A stretch of DNA of 64,000 nucleotides from Chitinophaga sp. 180180018-3 (GCF_037893185.1 NZ_CP140772.1:558001-622000), one strand, 5' to 3'; shown: positions 7,965-17,259, counted from the stretch's first letter. Program-made: numbers and translations. The notes: generated from the letters alone by a model not told the origin.

Positions 7965-10900
7965 GCGGCATGAAGAACTTTTTCACGGCATATAAAAACC
8001 CGGTCGCCGTACTGCTGGTGATCATCATAGCAGGCGGATTGTTTGCTTACAGCAGAATGCAGTCGGCCCTGTTCCCGGAAATCACCTTCCCTAAAATCAA
8101 GATCATTGCCGATGCGGGGCAGCAACCTGTCAATAAAATGGCGATCACTGTAACCCGGCCACTGGAGCTTGCTATCAAGCAGGTACCTGATCTGAAGCTG
8201 ATACGCAGTACTACCAGCAGAGGAAGTTGTGAGATATCAGCGTTTATGGACTGGAATGCCGATATCAACATCAGTCAGCAACGCATTGAATCCAAAATTG
8301 CCGAAATAAAGAATAACCTGCCTCCGGATATACAGATCACCGTAGAACGAATGAATCCTTCCATACTACCGGTTAGCGGCTATACGCTGGAAAGCCATAA
8401 CCGGTCGCCTATCGATCTGAAATACCTGGCTACCTATACGATTAAACCTTTTCTGTCGCAGGTGGAAGGCGTTTCCGAGGTGAGGATCATAGGAGGAAAG
8501 AACAAGGAATACTGGGTGCAACTCGATATGCAGAAGATGAATACATTTGGTATCACTCCTGATCTGATCAATACCGCGCTCAGTCAAACCAACTTCATCC
8601 GCTCGAACGGATACCTGTCGGACTACCGGCTGTTGTACCTTACCGTTACTGATGCTGTAGTGGACACCAAAGACAAACTCGAAAAGCTGGTGGTCAGCAA
8701 CAATGGTAAACGTATTGTTACCCTTGCCGATATAGCTGCGGTAGAAATAAAAGAAGCAAAGGAATATATCAAGATCAATGCAAACGGTAAAGATGCTATA
8801 CTCATAGCGGTAATCAAACAGCCGAATGCTAACCTGGTGGATCTTTCCGATAAGATGCAGGCGAAGATTGAAGCCCTCAGGAAGACATTGCCGGCAGATG
8901 TGAAAATATCACCGTATTACATACAGGCCGATTTCGTGAAGGATGCCATCAGAAGTGTAACAGACAGCTTATGGATCGGGCTGCTCCTCGCTATTGCTGT
9001 GGCCATCATCTTCCTTCGTTCTCTGAAGGCCAGCAGCACTATACTGATTACTATACCTGTTACGCTGCTGCTGACACTGATAGTGCTGTACGCCACCGGA
9101 CAAACGTTCAACATCATGACGCTGGGTGCAATGGCCGCAGCAATAGGGTTGATCATCGATGATGCCATAGTGGTAGTAGAACAAATACACCGCACGCATG
9201 AAGAGCATCCGGATGAACCAACGTTAATGCTCATACAAAAAGCGATCAACTACCTGTTCCCCGCTATGCTGGGCTCTTCCCTCAGCACCATCGTTATCTT
9301 CCTGCCGTTTTTGCTGATGACAGGAGTAGCAGGCGCTTATTTCAAAGTAATGACCAACACCATGATCATTACGCTGGTGTGTTCATTCCTTGTAACATGG
9401 ATAGGGCTTCCCGTTATTTATCTCCTGCTAACAAATAATAAAAAAGAAAGAAAGTCCATTGCTGCACATTTGAGACAAGGACATGATGTAAAGCGACAGC
9501 GCTGGGTTACCTGGTTTATTACCAGGCCCTGGGTGAGTTTGGCCCTGATACTGATTACCATGGGGCTCATCGTTTTTATTGGTCCGCAGTTGGAAACAGG
9601 CTTCCTGCCTGAAATGGACGAAGGTAGCATTGTATTGGACTATAGCTCGCCGCCTGGTACTTCGCTGGAAGAAACAGACCGCATTTTGCAGCAGGTGGAA
9701 AAAATCATTACCAGCACTCCTGAGGTAGCTGCTTATTCCAGGCGCACCGGCACACAGATGGGGTTCTTTATTACGGAACCTAACAAAGGGGATTACCTGA
9801 TACAACTGAAAAAAAACAGGTCAGCATCTACCAATGAGGTGATTGATAAGATCCGTAAACAGATAGAAGCTACACAACCCTCTCTGCGTATTGATTTCGG
9901 GCAGGTGATCGGCGATATGCTGGGCGATCTGATGACGTCGGTACAACCGGTGGAAGTCAAAATATTCGGCAACGACCAGCAAACCCTGCACGACCTTTCC
10001 CACAGAGTGGCGGCCGTTATCAGCGAAGTACATGGCACTGCAGATGTGTTCGATGGTGTGGTGATAGCAGGTCCTTCTGTGAGCATGGAGCCCAATAGCC
10101 GGTTGCTGGCTCAATATGGTATTACTCCTGCCAGCCTGCAGTTTCAGCTGCAAACAGCATTGGAAGGAAATGTGGCAGGTGCGGTGTTTGAAAAAGAACA
10201 ACTGTCTAATATACGGCTTGTATACCCCGGTAATACAAAGCTAACGGTAACGGATATAGGACATTTGCAGATATTTATGCCCGATGGTAAATTGAGACCG
10301 GTAACAGACCTTGCCAGTGTGAAAATCAATAGTGGAGAGGCCGAGATGCAAAGAGAAAACCTTCAGTCGATGGGTATCGTTACTGCCCGGCTGGATAACC
10401 GTGATCTTGGCTCCGTTATGAAAGAGATTTCCCAAAAGGTAAGCACGGAAATAACCCTGCCTCAGGGATACAGTATCAGTTACGGTGGCGCATATGCTGA
10501 TCAGCAGCAATCGTTCCGTGAATTGTTGATCATACTTATTACAGCAAGCCTGCTGGTGTTTGGCGTGATCCTTTTCCTTTACCGCGATTTTATGGATGCC
10601 CTGATCATATTACTGGTAGCGGTATTGGGAATTGCAGGTAGTTATGTGGCATTATATATCACGCATACGCCACTGAACGTAGGCAGTTATACCGGTCTGA
10701 TTATGATAGTAGGTATCATCGGGGAGAACGGTATATTTACCTTCCTTCAGTTCAGGGAATCGCTGACGCATTCACAGAGTGTAGATGATGCCATTGTATA
10801 TTCCATCTCTACGAGGTTAAGGCCCAAGCTGATGACGGCGCTGGGAGCGATAGTGGCGTTGATGCCTATTGCATTGGGCATTGGCACAGGTGCCCAGCTG

Positions 10901-11032
10901 CACCAGCCGCTGGCTATAGCTGTAATCGGAGGCTTTATTATTGCGCTGCCGTTGTTGCTGATTGTATTGCCCGGATTAATGAGAATCAGATACAAGGGAA
11001 AGCAGCGTCGTATGAATGAAAGCACCATTTAA
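7961..11032 (+). CDS. RND-family efflux pump (AcrB/CusA-like)
   Basis: A 1023-residue inner-membrane proton-driven exporter. The full RND layout is visible: TM1 at about residues 12-29, a large periplasmic porter loop, TM2-6 at about 330-480 (SLWIGLLLAIAVAIIFLRSL and on), TM7 near 530, a second periplasmic loop, and TM8-12 at about 850-1010. The central RND motif region GLIIDDAIVVVEQIHR carries the paired Asp residues that relay protons in TM4. Its length is within the AcrB/CzcA range. Together with the TolC and adaptor genes it makes a complete tripartite pump. Hydrophobic-drug versus metal substrate cannot be decided from the visible motifs. Confidence 0.92.
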   Translation: MSGMKNFFTAYKNPVAVLLVIIIAGGLFAYSRMQSALFPEITFPKIKIIADAGQQPVNKMAITVTRPLELAIKQVPDLKLIRSTTSRGSCEISAFMDWNADINISQQRIESKIAEIKNNLPPDIQITVERMNPSILPVSGYTLESHNRSPIDLKYLATYTIKPFLSQVEGVSEVRIIGGKNKEYWVQLDMQKMNTFGITPDLINTALSQTNFIRSNGYLSDYRLLYLTVTDAVVDTKDKLEKLVVSNNGKRIVTLADIAAVEIKEAKEYIKINANGKDAILIAVIKQPNANLVDLSDKMQAKIEALRKTLPADVKISPYYIQADFVKDAIRSVTDSLWIGLLLAIAVAIIFLRSLKASSTILITIPVTLLLTLIVLYATGQTFNIMTLGAMAAAIGLIIDDAIVVVEQIHRTHEEHPDEPTLMLIQKAINYLFPAMLGSSLSTIVIFLPFLLMTGVAGAYFKVMTNTMIITLVCSFLVTWIGLPVIYLLLTNNKKERKSIAAHLRQGHDVKRQRWVTWFITRPWVSLALILITMGLIVFIGPQLETGFLPEMDEGSIVLDYSSPPGTSLEETDRILQQVEKIITSTPEVAAYSRRTGTQMGFFITEPNKGDYLIQLKKNRSASTNEVIDKIRKQIEATQPSLRIDFGQVIGDMLGDLMTSVQPVEVKIFGNDQQTLHDLSHRVAAVISEVHGTADVFDGVVIAGPSVSMEPNSRLLAQYGITPASLQFQLQTALEGNVAGAVFEKEQLSNIRLVYPGNTKLTVTDIGHLQIFMPDGKLRPVTDLASVKINSGEAEMQRENLQSMGIVTARLDNRDLGSVMKEISQKVSTEITLPQGYSISYGGAYADQQQSFRELLIILITASLLVFGVILFLYRDFMDALIILLVAVLGIAGSYVALYITHTPLNVGSYTGLIMIVGIIGENGIFTFLQFRESLTHSQSVDDAIVYSISTRLRPKLMTALGAIVALMPIALGIGTGAQLHQPLAIAVIGGFIIALPLLLIVLPGLMRIRYKGKQRRMNESTI

Positions 11033-11104
11033 ATATGTATCTTTATAATAACACGTGAGCACTGTTATTGATAAGCAATATCTGTATACCTAAACTGTTA
11101 CAAT

Positions 11105-11497
11105 ATGAACTGGAGTTTAATCTTCAAGCTTTCCCTTTTCGGCCTGGCAATGGCACTCGGGACGGTTTATTTTATCCCATCGAACATCGAGCCGGTTTGC
11201 TGGCTGGTTATCTTTATCATCTGCGCATATATTATTGCGAAGAAATGTGAGGCCCGGTATTTCCAGCACGGCTTTATGGTGAGCATCTTCAACTGTGTGT
11301 GGATTACTACTGCGCATATCTTGTTGTTCGGCACCTATATCGCCAATCACCAGAAGGAAGCGGAAATGATGGCAAAGATGCCGATGCCCGACAGCCCGCG
11401 ACTGATGATGGCGATGACAGGACCTGTGGTGGGCATCGTATCGGGCCTGGTACTCGGATTGTTTGCTTTCGTTGCATCGAAGATAGTGAAGAAGTAA
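11105..11497 (+). CDS. Small integral membrane protein of unknown function
   Basis: A 130-residue protein with four predicted membrane segments (about residues 5-24, 30-45, 57-80 and 104-126) and a polar Met/Lys-rich loop at 80-100. No catalytic motif is recognised. It resembles small Bacteroidota membrane proteins of unknown role, of the general DUF4199-like type, but I cannot place it in a family. It starts 72 bases after the RND pump stop, so it could be read through from the pump operon, and it converges with the gene ending at 11501 with only 3 bases between the two coding ends. Confidence 0.6.
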   Translation: MNWSLIFKLSLFGLAMALGTVYFIPSNIEPVCWLVIFIICAYIIAKKCEARYFQHGFMVSIFNCVWITTAHILLFGTYIANHQKEAEMMAKMPMPDSPRLMMAMTGPVVGIVSGLVLGLFAFVASKIVKK

Positions 11498-11500
11498 TCA

Positions 11501-12664
11501 TCACGTTTTCTTCAGCCAGTCGAAATTTGAACGGATACTCAGGAATCCGAGCACATTGCCGTTCTTTGGATCGTATTTTATATCCACCGGTATCCAGATG
11601 TCGTTCGTGATCCGCACCCGCAGGCTGCCTTGTCCGGTAAATTTACTCCTGTCTTCATTATCATATTTTCCCTGCAATACATTATTGTAGGCAATGGCGC
11701 CTTTCAACTCAATAATGGATTTCCTGTTTTTGTTTTTCAGGATGATCCAGTTGAATCCGCCGGCAAAAGAGAATAACTGACGCTGCCCTACATCAGGTTT
11801 ATGAATGATGGCAGTATCATCTCCAAAGATCATGGATGCTTTCAGGTTAAGTTCGATATTCATCTTACTGTTATGCCTTAGCATGCCCTTCAGGTATTCG
11901 GTGTTGATATTGATGGCTGAGAATAATTTACCTTTATTATCACTGGAAAAATTTCCTTCAAGGGTCCATAATCCGCGGTTCTCCACATAGTTGGCCATCA
12001 ACGCATAATTCTTCTCCATAATACCCCGGAAAGCCTCGGGTGTAAGATCTTTAAAGTGCCGGCTGGTACGCATATGTTGCTGCATAACGGCTACAAATGC
12101 GGCTGGCAGCTCCTGAACGGGCGTTTGTGGTGTGTCCGGATCATTGGCATCAACAAAGAAATTCAACGCCTTGTCGTAGTCCGCATCGCTGGGATGAGTG
12201 CCCAGATATTCGTTCAATATAGCATTTTTTAATGCTGCATGTTCTTCTCCGAAGTCGGTGGCAAAATCAAATACTGTCTTATCCCGGTTATTGATCAGGG
12301 CATATTTCAGCCCGATTGTATTGCCTTTAAACCGGAAATTGGTATCCAGTTGAGGGGCAACGGAGAAGACAAAATTTCTCGCAAATTTCTGGCGGATATA
12401 GTTAGTGTCTACCCAAAGTTTATCGTCTGTTTTTACTTTGATAGCAAAAATAGACGATTGAAATTTCAGGCTTTTCTGAGGGCCTGTGAGATCATTAAAC
12501 GCCAGCTGGAAAAAACTGATCAGTACATCCTGACTGTTCCCTGATTTAAGATCAGCAGCAGTTCTGATAGTACGCTTTACAGAATCGGCTTTTGTCTGGG
12601 CCTGTAGCAACACCGGCAAAAAACATAGCAGGTTAACAGCAATAAATAACAGGGGTTTACGCAT
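11501..12664 (-). CDS. Secreted protein of unknown function, likely outer-membrane associated
   Basis: A 387-residue exported protein with a signal peptide at residues 1-23 (LLFIAVNLLCFLPVLLQAQ). The C-terminal half is made of alternating amphipathic strands with aromatic ends (for example GGFNWIILKNKNRKSIIELKGAIAY), suggesting a beta-barrel or beta-rich outer-membrane fold. No known domain is recognised. It is the second gene of a two-gene unit, starting 5 bases after the stop of the small 12670-12942 gene, so the two products probably work together. The ATG at 12664 is directly followed by a clean signal sequence. Confidence 0.6.
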   Translation of the reverse strand: MRKPLLFIAVNLLCFLPVLLQAQTKADSVKRTIRTAADLKSGNSQDVLISFFQLAFNDLTGPQKSLKFQSSIFAIKVKTDDKLWVDTNYIRQKFARNFVFSVAPQLDTNFRFKGNTIGLKYALINNRDKTVFDFATDFGEEHAALKNAILNEYLGTHPSDADYDKALNFFVDANDPDTPQTPVQELPAAFVAVMQQHMRTSRHFKDLTPEAFRGIMEKNYALMANYVENRGLWTLEGNFSSDNKGKLFSAININTEYLKGMLRHNSKMNIELNLKASMIFGDDTAIIHKPDVGQRQLFSFAGGFNWIILKNKNRKSIIELKGAIAYNNVLQGKYDNEDRSKFTGQGSLRVRITNDIWIPVDIKYDPKNGNVLGFLSIRSNFDWLKKT

Positions 12665-12669
12665 AAATG

Positions 12670-12942
12670 TTAAATTGTGATTTTGAAATACCGGGAATAA
12701 TAACCCTCGCTGCTGATAGTTCTGGTGGCGAAAACTGCATCATCTATGTACAGGGTGGCAGTAGTACCTCCTGCAGGAGAATTGCCTTCAAACATAATGG
12801 TATAAGTACCCGGGCTGGCAAGTTCATATTCAATACAACCGGAGGCAGCAACTTTTTCAATACCATAATTGGAGGGTACTACGTTTACGTAGGCATGTCC
12901 TTTCCCACCACGGAACTCGAGGCATAAGGTTACTTTTTTCAT
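12670..12942 (-). CDS. Small beta-rich protein of unknown function
   Basis: A 90-residue cytosolic-type protein without signal peptide. It starts KKVTLCLEFRGGKGHAYV and consists of alternating short strands with Gly/Ser turns (ELASPGTYTIMFEGNSPAGG), suggestive of a small beta-sandwich. I do not recognise a family. It is the first gene of a two-gene operon with the secreted protein downstream. It is a plausible real gene because its start fits, its codon use is like its neighbours, and the 5-base intergenic gap implies co-translation. Confidence 0.55.
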   Translation of the reverse strand: MKKVTLCLEFRGGKGHAYVNVVPSNYGIEKVAASGCIEYELASPGTYTIMFEGNSPAGGTTATLYIDDAVFATRTISSEGYYSRYFKITI

Positions 12943-13138
12943 AGAGTGTGTTTATTTAGGGTGTTCGAGCTTACAGAAGGTTAATATACATTTTAAAAAC
13001 TGACGACGATAGCTACTGGTTTTCTACAGTGAATTTACGGAAAAAATTGATTGTGTTTCGTTTTTGACACATTTAATAAATAATACAGATAAAGATATAG
13101 CATTACGAGCCAGGAATAGCCAGAAGCTGGCCACTATC

Positions 13139-13150
13139 TGACAAAGATCA
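13139..13150. promoter_or_regulatory. Lone CRP/FNR-type site TGA-N6-TCA
   Basis: TGACAAAGATCA matches the 12-bp site shared by the stress island. A half-matching copy with an intact TCA end lies 22 bp downstream (13161-13172). It stands 92 bp upstream of the main site pair for the 13303 gene. Confidence 0.5.
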
Positions 13151-13230
13151 TTATTTGTAAGAATCAGGATCATATTTCCCGGGAGAGCTATTGTCTAACT
13201 TTGAGTCAATAAATGGAAAATATATTGATG

Positions 13231-13294
13231 TGATCATGATCAGCATAAATCCTGACCATGATCATGTATAGGTTTATTTTGCTGTGTTAAATTG
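13231..13294 (+). promoter_or_regulatory. Stress-regulon promoter: tandem TGA-N6-TCA sites plus -7 box
   Basis: Sites TGATCATGATCA (13231-13242, a perfect palindrome) and TGACCATGATCA (13253-13264) are 22 bp apart. A degenerate box TAAATTG begins at 13288, 24 bp after the proximal site, so the sites would centre at -63.5 and -41.5. The start point would be about 13300, three bases before the ATG at 13303. Confidence 0.65.
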
Positions 13295-13302
13295 ACCCGG
13301 AA

Positions 13303-13701
13303 ATGTCAAAACTAATAACGAAGATGACGGATGATCTGAAAAAACTGTTGATCCAAAATGAAGATTGGAAACTTGTTTTGAAAGAAATGGAAGAGCGGAA
13401 TATTTATTTTAAAACCAGGTTGGCTGATGTGCTGGCTTCGCGTTTACGGCGGGAGGAATTGGACACACTGGAGGCATTTCATAACAGGTTCCTGAAACAG
13501 GATGAACAGATTGGTCTTTTAAGGCATGAAGTCAATGAGTTACGAACAATGATAGGGGACGCAGATTCTGCGTCCCAGGTAAAAGTAATAAGCAATATGC
13601 AACGTGGCATAGCAGGGCGTATCACACTTACCTGGGATATATTTGACAGGTTGAATTCAGATTTCAGTAACTATCTTGATGGCAGATTTCCTAATGCTTA
13701 G
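13303..13701 (+). CDS. Small coiled-coil protein of the stress island
   Basis: A 132-residue soluble protein, strongly helical. Residues 1-100 are rich in charged heptad-like repeats (DDLKKLLIQNEDWKLVLKEM, EQIGLLRHEVNELRTMI), so a coiled coil is likely, and a short C-terminal helical tail follows. No family is recognised. Its promoter carries two of the island's TGA-N6-TCA sites, tying it to the same regulon as the stress proteins. The coding end overlaps tail-to-tail with the REC-CRP regulator gene (both stop codons share bases 13698-13701). A structural or scaffold role during stress is only a guess. Confidence 0.65.
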   Translation: MSKLITKMTDDLKKLLIQNEDWKLVLKEMEERNIYFKTRLADVLASRLRREELDTLEAFHNRFLKQDEQIGLLRHEVNELRTMIGDADSASQVKVISNMQRGIAGRITLTWDIFDRLNSDFSNYLDGRFPNA

Positions 13702-14756
13702 CCCAGCATGTTAGTCAGTTTCTTTTCATCGAGGATAATTACCTGGCTTCCCCTTATCTCAATGAGATTTTCGTCTCTGAAGTCGCCTAATGTGCGAATG
13801 AGCGATTCGGTTGCTGTGCCGGCAATAGAAGCGAGATTTTCCCTGCTCACGCCGATTGTAAAGGGAGGTTCTTTCCCTTCGTTGTATTTTTTATGAAGAT
13901 TGATAATAGCTTCCGCTACTTTTTTCCTGAGTGAATTATAGGCAAGTCCAAGCAATTGCTGTTCCTTCGTTGTAATATTTTTTGCCAGCATACGTATTAG
14001 CTGAATGGCCACTTCATGATTATTGTTGATCAACTCTTCAAAATCGCTTAGCGGGATAACCGCTATTTCGCTGTCTTCAAGAGTGGTGGTACTTTCTTTA
14101 TACGGACTGTTTTCCAATAAAGCGGTGTATCCAAAGAAATCGCCTTCGCTATAGAGATCTATGACGAGTTCTTTGCCAAAGTCGTTACTCTTATAAGCTT
14201 TCACTTTACCTTTCTGAACATAATAAAGACGGGTAGGGCGGTTACCTTCGAGGTAAATGGTTTGTTTCTTTTTGTACTTATCGATGTTCCTTCCGTCAGC
14301 CAGGTTTTTCAGCGTTTCTCTGCCTGTAGCCTCGTACATCAGTTTGTTCAGTCCCTGCAGGTTAGGCGAGAATTCCTGTTCACGGATGGCAGCCTTCTTT
14401 AATCTGCTCGCCACGGCATCCCACAACTCGGTGCTGGTAAATGGTTTCGTGATATAGTCATCTGCTCCCATACCCATACCTTTTCTTATATCCGCCCGTT
14501 CTGTTTTGGCAGTGAGGAAAATAAACGGGGTGTTTTTTACATTTTCAAGCTGATGCATCAGGTGCAATACACCAAATCCGTCGAGCTCGGGCATCATGAT
14601 ATCGCATACAACCAGGTCTGGTTTCTGTTTGAGGATTGTTTCAATACCTGTTTTGCCATTCTCGGCGGTGATAACCTCGTAGCCGGCTATCGACAGGATA
14701 TCGGCTGTGTTCTCACGTAATTCATCATTGTCTTCGATGAGAAGAATCGTTTTCAT
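13698..14756 (-). CDS. Response regulator fused to a CRP/FNR-type DNA-binding module
   Basis: A 352-residue regulator with three parts. Residues 1-120 are a receiver (acidic E8/D9, phospho-acceptor D52 in VVCDIMMPE, T82, K104). Residues about 150-265 are a cyclic-nucleotide-binding-type beta barrel (YYVQKGKVKAYK, GDFFGYTALLE). Residues about 270-345 are a CRP-type helix-turn-helix (SRENLASIAGTATESLIRTL). The recognition helix keeps the Glu and Arg that in CRP and FNR contact the TGA core. The FNR iron-sulphur cysteines are absent. It is the last gene of the LOG - kinase - regulator operon, 2 bases after the kinase stop. It is the best candidate to bind the TGA-N6-TCA sites of the island. Control by phosphorylation is expected; whether it binds a nucleotide is unknown. 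Confidence 0.9.
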   Translation of the reverse strand: MKTILLIEDNDELRENTADILSIAGYEVITAENGKTGIETILKQKPDLVVCDIMMPELDGFGVLHLMHQLENVKNTPFIFLTAKTERADIRKGMGMGADDYITKPFTSTELWDAVASRLKKAAIREQEFSPNLQGLNKLMYEATGRETLKNLADGRNIDKYKKKQTIYLEGNRPTRLYYVQKGKVKAYKSNDFGKELVIDLYSEGDFFGYTALLENSPYKESTTTLEDSEIAVIPLSDFEELINNNHEVAIQLIRMLAKNITTKEQQLLGLAYNSLRKKVAEAIINLHKKYNEGKEPPFTIGVSRENLASIAGTATESLIRTLGDFRDENLIEIRGSQVIILDEKKLTNMLG

Positions 14757-14758
14757 GA

Positions 14759-16336
14759 TCAGGGCTTTTTGTTTTCCTGAGGGAATGTGATATTAAAAGT
14801 GGTGCCTTCACCCAGTTTGCTTTCACAGGAGATACTCCCAAGCATTAACTCGGTGTATTTTTGAACAATATGCAGTCCCAGTCCGGTACCTTGTATGTTA
14901 CTTACATTAGTGCCGCGGTAAAATCTTTCAAAAAGATGTTGCTGATCTTCCTGCGACATACCGATGCCATTATCTTTAATGGTAAAAAGAAATTCGCCGT
15001 TGGCGGTAGCTGTGTGTAAAGTGATATGACTGTCTGCTTTAGAAAATTTAATGGCATTTCCCAGCAGGTTCATAACTATATGTTTCAGGAGGGAGGCATC
15101 TAACGACACAATAAGATCACCGTCATGTTTGTACTCGACTGTCTGGCCTTCTTTGACCATGCCCTGCATTTCCTGTATAATAGTATTAAAATGTTCCTCT
15201 ACACCAAATTCCGAATAGCGGACCTGTATCTTACCTTCCTCTATTTTTCCTACGGAAAGAAAATCATTTAAAGTGTCAGTAAGAAGGCTGACAGAATTTA
15301 CGATCCGCTGGATATGCTTGTTGCGTATAGGCTGATCCTGGTCTTCGCCGTAGTGCTTCACCAGGAATGCAGAAGAGAGTATAGTACTGAGCGGCGTTCT
15401 GAATTCATGGGAGGCCATAGATACGAAGCGCGACTTCAGATCGCCCAGTTCTTTTTCCCGGCCAAGTGCAACGGTCAGTTCTTCTTTGGAGTGTTCCAGG
15501 TCAGCCAGCGCCTGACGGAGCTGCTGTGTTCTTTCCTCCACCATGTTTTCCAGTTCGCTGTTGAGTTGGGCAATCTTTTCTTCGGCTTTCTTTCTTTCAG
15601 TGATATTGTTGATATAGGCAATAACAAAATTACCTTCCTCATTTGAATAATGGCTAAGACTGATTTCCACAGGGAATTCTGCTCCGTTTTTATCAATAGC
15701 AAAAAGGTCCAGACCTATACCCATAGGCCTGCTTTGAGGATGAGCGTTGTAATGTTCGCGATGTTTTAAATGGCGTTGATGAACCCGTTGAGGAATCAGT
15801 ATCTCTATTTTTTTGCCGACCAGTTCTTCCCGCTTATACCCAAATTGTTCCAGCGCAAAACTGTTGATCATAGTGATCTCTCCCTGTTGATTGGTAACCA
15901 GGATTCCTATGCTGGCATAGTCGAACAGCGCGCCGAAGCGTTGTAACTCCTCTTGCAGCTGTTGCCGGTAGTTGCGTGTCGAAACGACATCTGTAATACG
16001 GAAAAAACAATATTTTTTTTGTTGATGCTTCAGTAGTATTTCTTCATAAATGCCGGTGAAAACCTCATTCCTGATATTTTTCCACTTACCTTCCTGGGGA
16101 GGTTTTCCTATACCGTCCTTTACACTATTGCCGGTTCCAAGTCCATTCTGTGTTATCAACAGTTCAAGAGCAGCGTAATCATCCGTTCCCAGCAGGGATA
16201 TTCCGGTTTCATTGATATACATCAGTTGATCCTGGCCAAGTTCTTTTACTGCAACCAGTCCGGGTATCCGTTCCATGATTGCAGCAAATATGCTGAGCTG
16301 GAAGTTTATGTCTAAGTCGTTAACGGAAATGCTCAT
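14759..16336 (-). CDS. Cytosolic PAS-domain sensor histidine kinase
   Basis: A 525-residue kinase without membrane segments. Residues about 10-120 look like a divergent PAS-type region, and 133-250 form a clear PAS domain with the closing NFVIAYINNITERKKAEE. A coiled coil at about 247-300 leads to the H box (MASHEFRTPLS, phosphorylated H310), then the ATPase boxes N (LLGNAIKFS), G1 (DNGIGMS) and G2 (GTGLGLHIV). The PAS core contains a His-rich run (H186, H189, H192, H195) resembling the HxxHR pattern of FixL-like PAS domains, so a cytosolic signal such as oxygen or redox is possible but unproven. It sits 9 bases after the LOG gene and 2 bases before its regulator, forming one operon. Confidence 0.9.
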   Translation of the reverse strand: MSISVNDLDINFQLSIFAAIMERIPGLVAVKELGQDQLMYINETGISLLGTDDYAALELLITQNGLGTGNSVKDGIGKPPQEGKWKNIRNEVFTGIYEEILLKHQQKKYCFFRITDVVSTRNYRQQLQEELQRFGALFDYASIGILVTNQQGEITMINSFALEQFGYKREELVGKKIEILIPQRVHQRHLKHREHYNAHPQSRPMGIGLDLFAIDKNGAEFPVEISLSHYSNEEGNFVIAYINNITERKKAEEKIAQLNSELENMVEERTQQLRQALADLEHSKEELTVALGREKELGDLKSRFVSMASHEFRTPLSTILSSAFLVKHYGEDQDQPIRNKHIQRIVNSVSLLTDTLNDFLSVGKIEEGKIQVRYSEFGVEEHFNTIIQEMQGMVKEGQTVEYKHDGDLIVSLDASLLKHIVMNLLGNAIKFSKADSHITLHTATANGEFLFTIKDNGIGMSQEDQQHLFERFYRGTNVSNIQGTGLGLHIVQKYTELMLGSISCESKLGEGTTFNITFPQENKKP

Positions 16337-16345
16337 AGGTCGTTT

Positions 16346-17125
16346 TTATTGTGGAGCTGATTCTCCCAGCAGGGCAATCGGCCTGAGTTCTTTATGCTGC
16401 ATCAGCCTGTATTTGGTTACCACAAACTGTTGCAGATGTTCCAATGCCTCTGTTACCGAATCAGTAAGCAATATATACTTCATGATGTCCGGTTCCAGCA
16501 TGTAACTGTCAATCATCTTATGAAACAGCGGCATTAATGGCTCCCAGTACCCTTTGCTCATCAGAACGATCGGAAAGTTAAGAATTTTATGCGTCTGAAT
16601 CAAAGTTAATGCCTCAGAAAATTCGTCCAGCGTGCCTATCCCGCCTGGCATGATAACAAATCCGTAGGAATATTTAAACATCAGCACCTTCCTGACAAAA
16701 AGATAGTGGCAGTCGAAATGCCGGTCCATCCACTGATTCGGTTGTTGCTCTGCCGGGAGCTGTATATTACAACCAACAGACTTGCCGTTAGCTTCCCGTG
16801 CGCCCCGGTTGGCCGCTTCCATGATACCCGGTCCGCCTCCTGTCATTACGGAAAAGCCAATACCGGCTATGCCCGCCCCCATCTGACGGGCCATCTCGTA
16901 GTATTCGGATTCCGGTTTTACCCTGGCAGAGCCAAAAATAGCGATACAGGGCCCTGCAAAATGGAATACCCGGAATCCCCGGATAAATTCGGTGAGCATT
17001 CTTAAGGTAAATTTCAGTTCCTTCAACCTTGAGCCTGGCCCCTCTAGGAAATGCTTTTCTTCTTCCTGTAAGACCAGTTTTTTTACGTTCTCCGATTTGC
17101 CCGGGGAAGTGTATAACGGTTCCAT
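16346..17125 (-). CDS. LOG-family nucleotide phosphoribohydrolase
   Basis: A 259-residue Rossmann-fold protein of the LOG/TIGR00730 family. Members hydrolyse nucleoside 5'-monophosphates (cytokinin riboside phosphates, AMP) to base and ribose 5-phosphate. Signature segments are IFGSARVKPES near residue 63, GGGPGIMEAANRGA near 97, and the catalytic PGGIGTLDEF near 163. Larger bacterial members with an N-terminal extension, as here (about 50 residues), are often tied to stress or nucleotide salvage. It leads the operon with the kinase and REC-CRP regulator, and the TGA-N6-TCA pair at 17175-17208 lies just upstream, though I see no convincing -7 box in this direction. Confidence 0.85.
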   Translation of the reverse strand: MEPLYTSPGKSENVKKLVLQEEEKHFLEGPGSRLKELKFTLRMLTEFIRGFRVFHFAGPCIAIFGSARVKPESEYYEMARQMGAGIAGIGFSVMTGGGPGIMEAANRGAREANGKSVGCNIQLPAEQQPNQWMDRHFDCHYLFVRKVLMFKYSYGFVIMPGGIGTLDEFSEALTLIQTHKILNFPIVLMSKGYWEPLMPLFHKMIDSYMLEPDIMKYILLTDSVTEALEHLQQFVVTKYRLMQHKELRPIALLGESAPQ

Positions 17126-17174
17126 GACTAATAATTTGCATTGTCAATTTCCACCCGTTTTCCCGTCTGGGTTA

Positions 17175-17239
17175 TGACCTGGATCATAATAATATCTGAT
17201 GTTACTCATTTTTCTACGAAAGACAGCGTGCTATTATTG
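17175..17239 (+). promoter_or_regulatory. Stress-regulon promoter between LOG and 17260 gene
   Basis: Sites TGACCTGGATCA (17175-17186) and TGATGTTACTCA (17197-17208) are 22 bp apart. The box TATTATTG (17232-17239) starts 24 bp after the second site, placing sites at -63.5 and -41.5 and the start near 17244. The same sites lie upstream of the LOG-kinase-regulator operon on the other strand and could autoregulate it. Confidence 0.7.
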
Positions 17240-17259
17240 TAAAAGAAAAAAGTAGTGCT

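Noticed and set aside
13698..14756. Iron-sulphur FNR
   Set aside because: The N-terminal cysteine cluster of FNR is absent; only the DNA-binding part is FNR/CRP-like.
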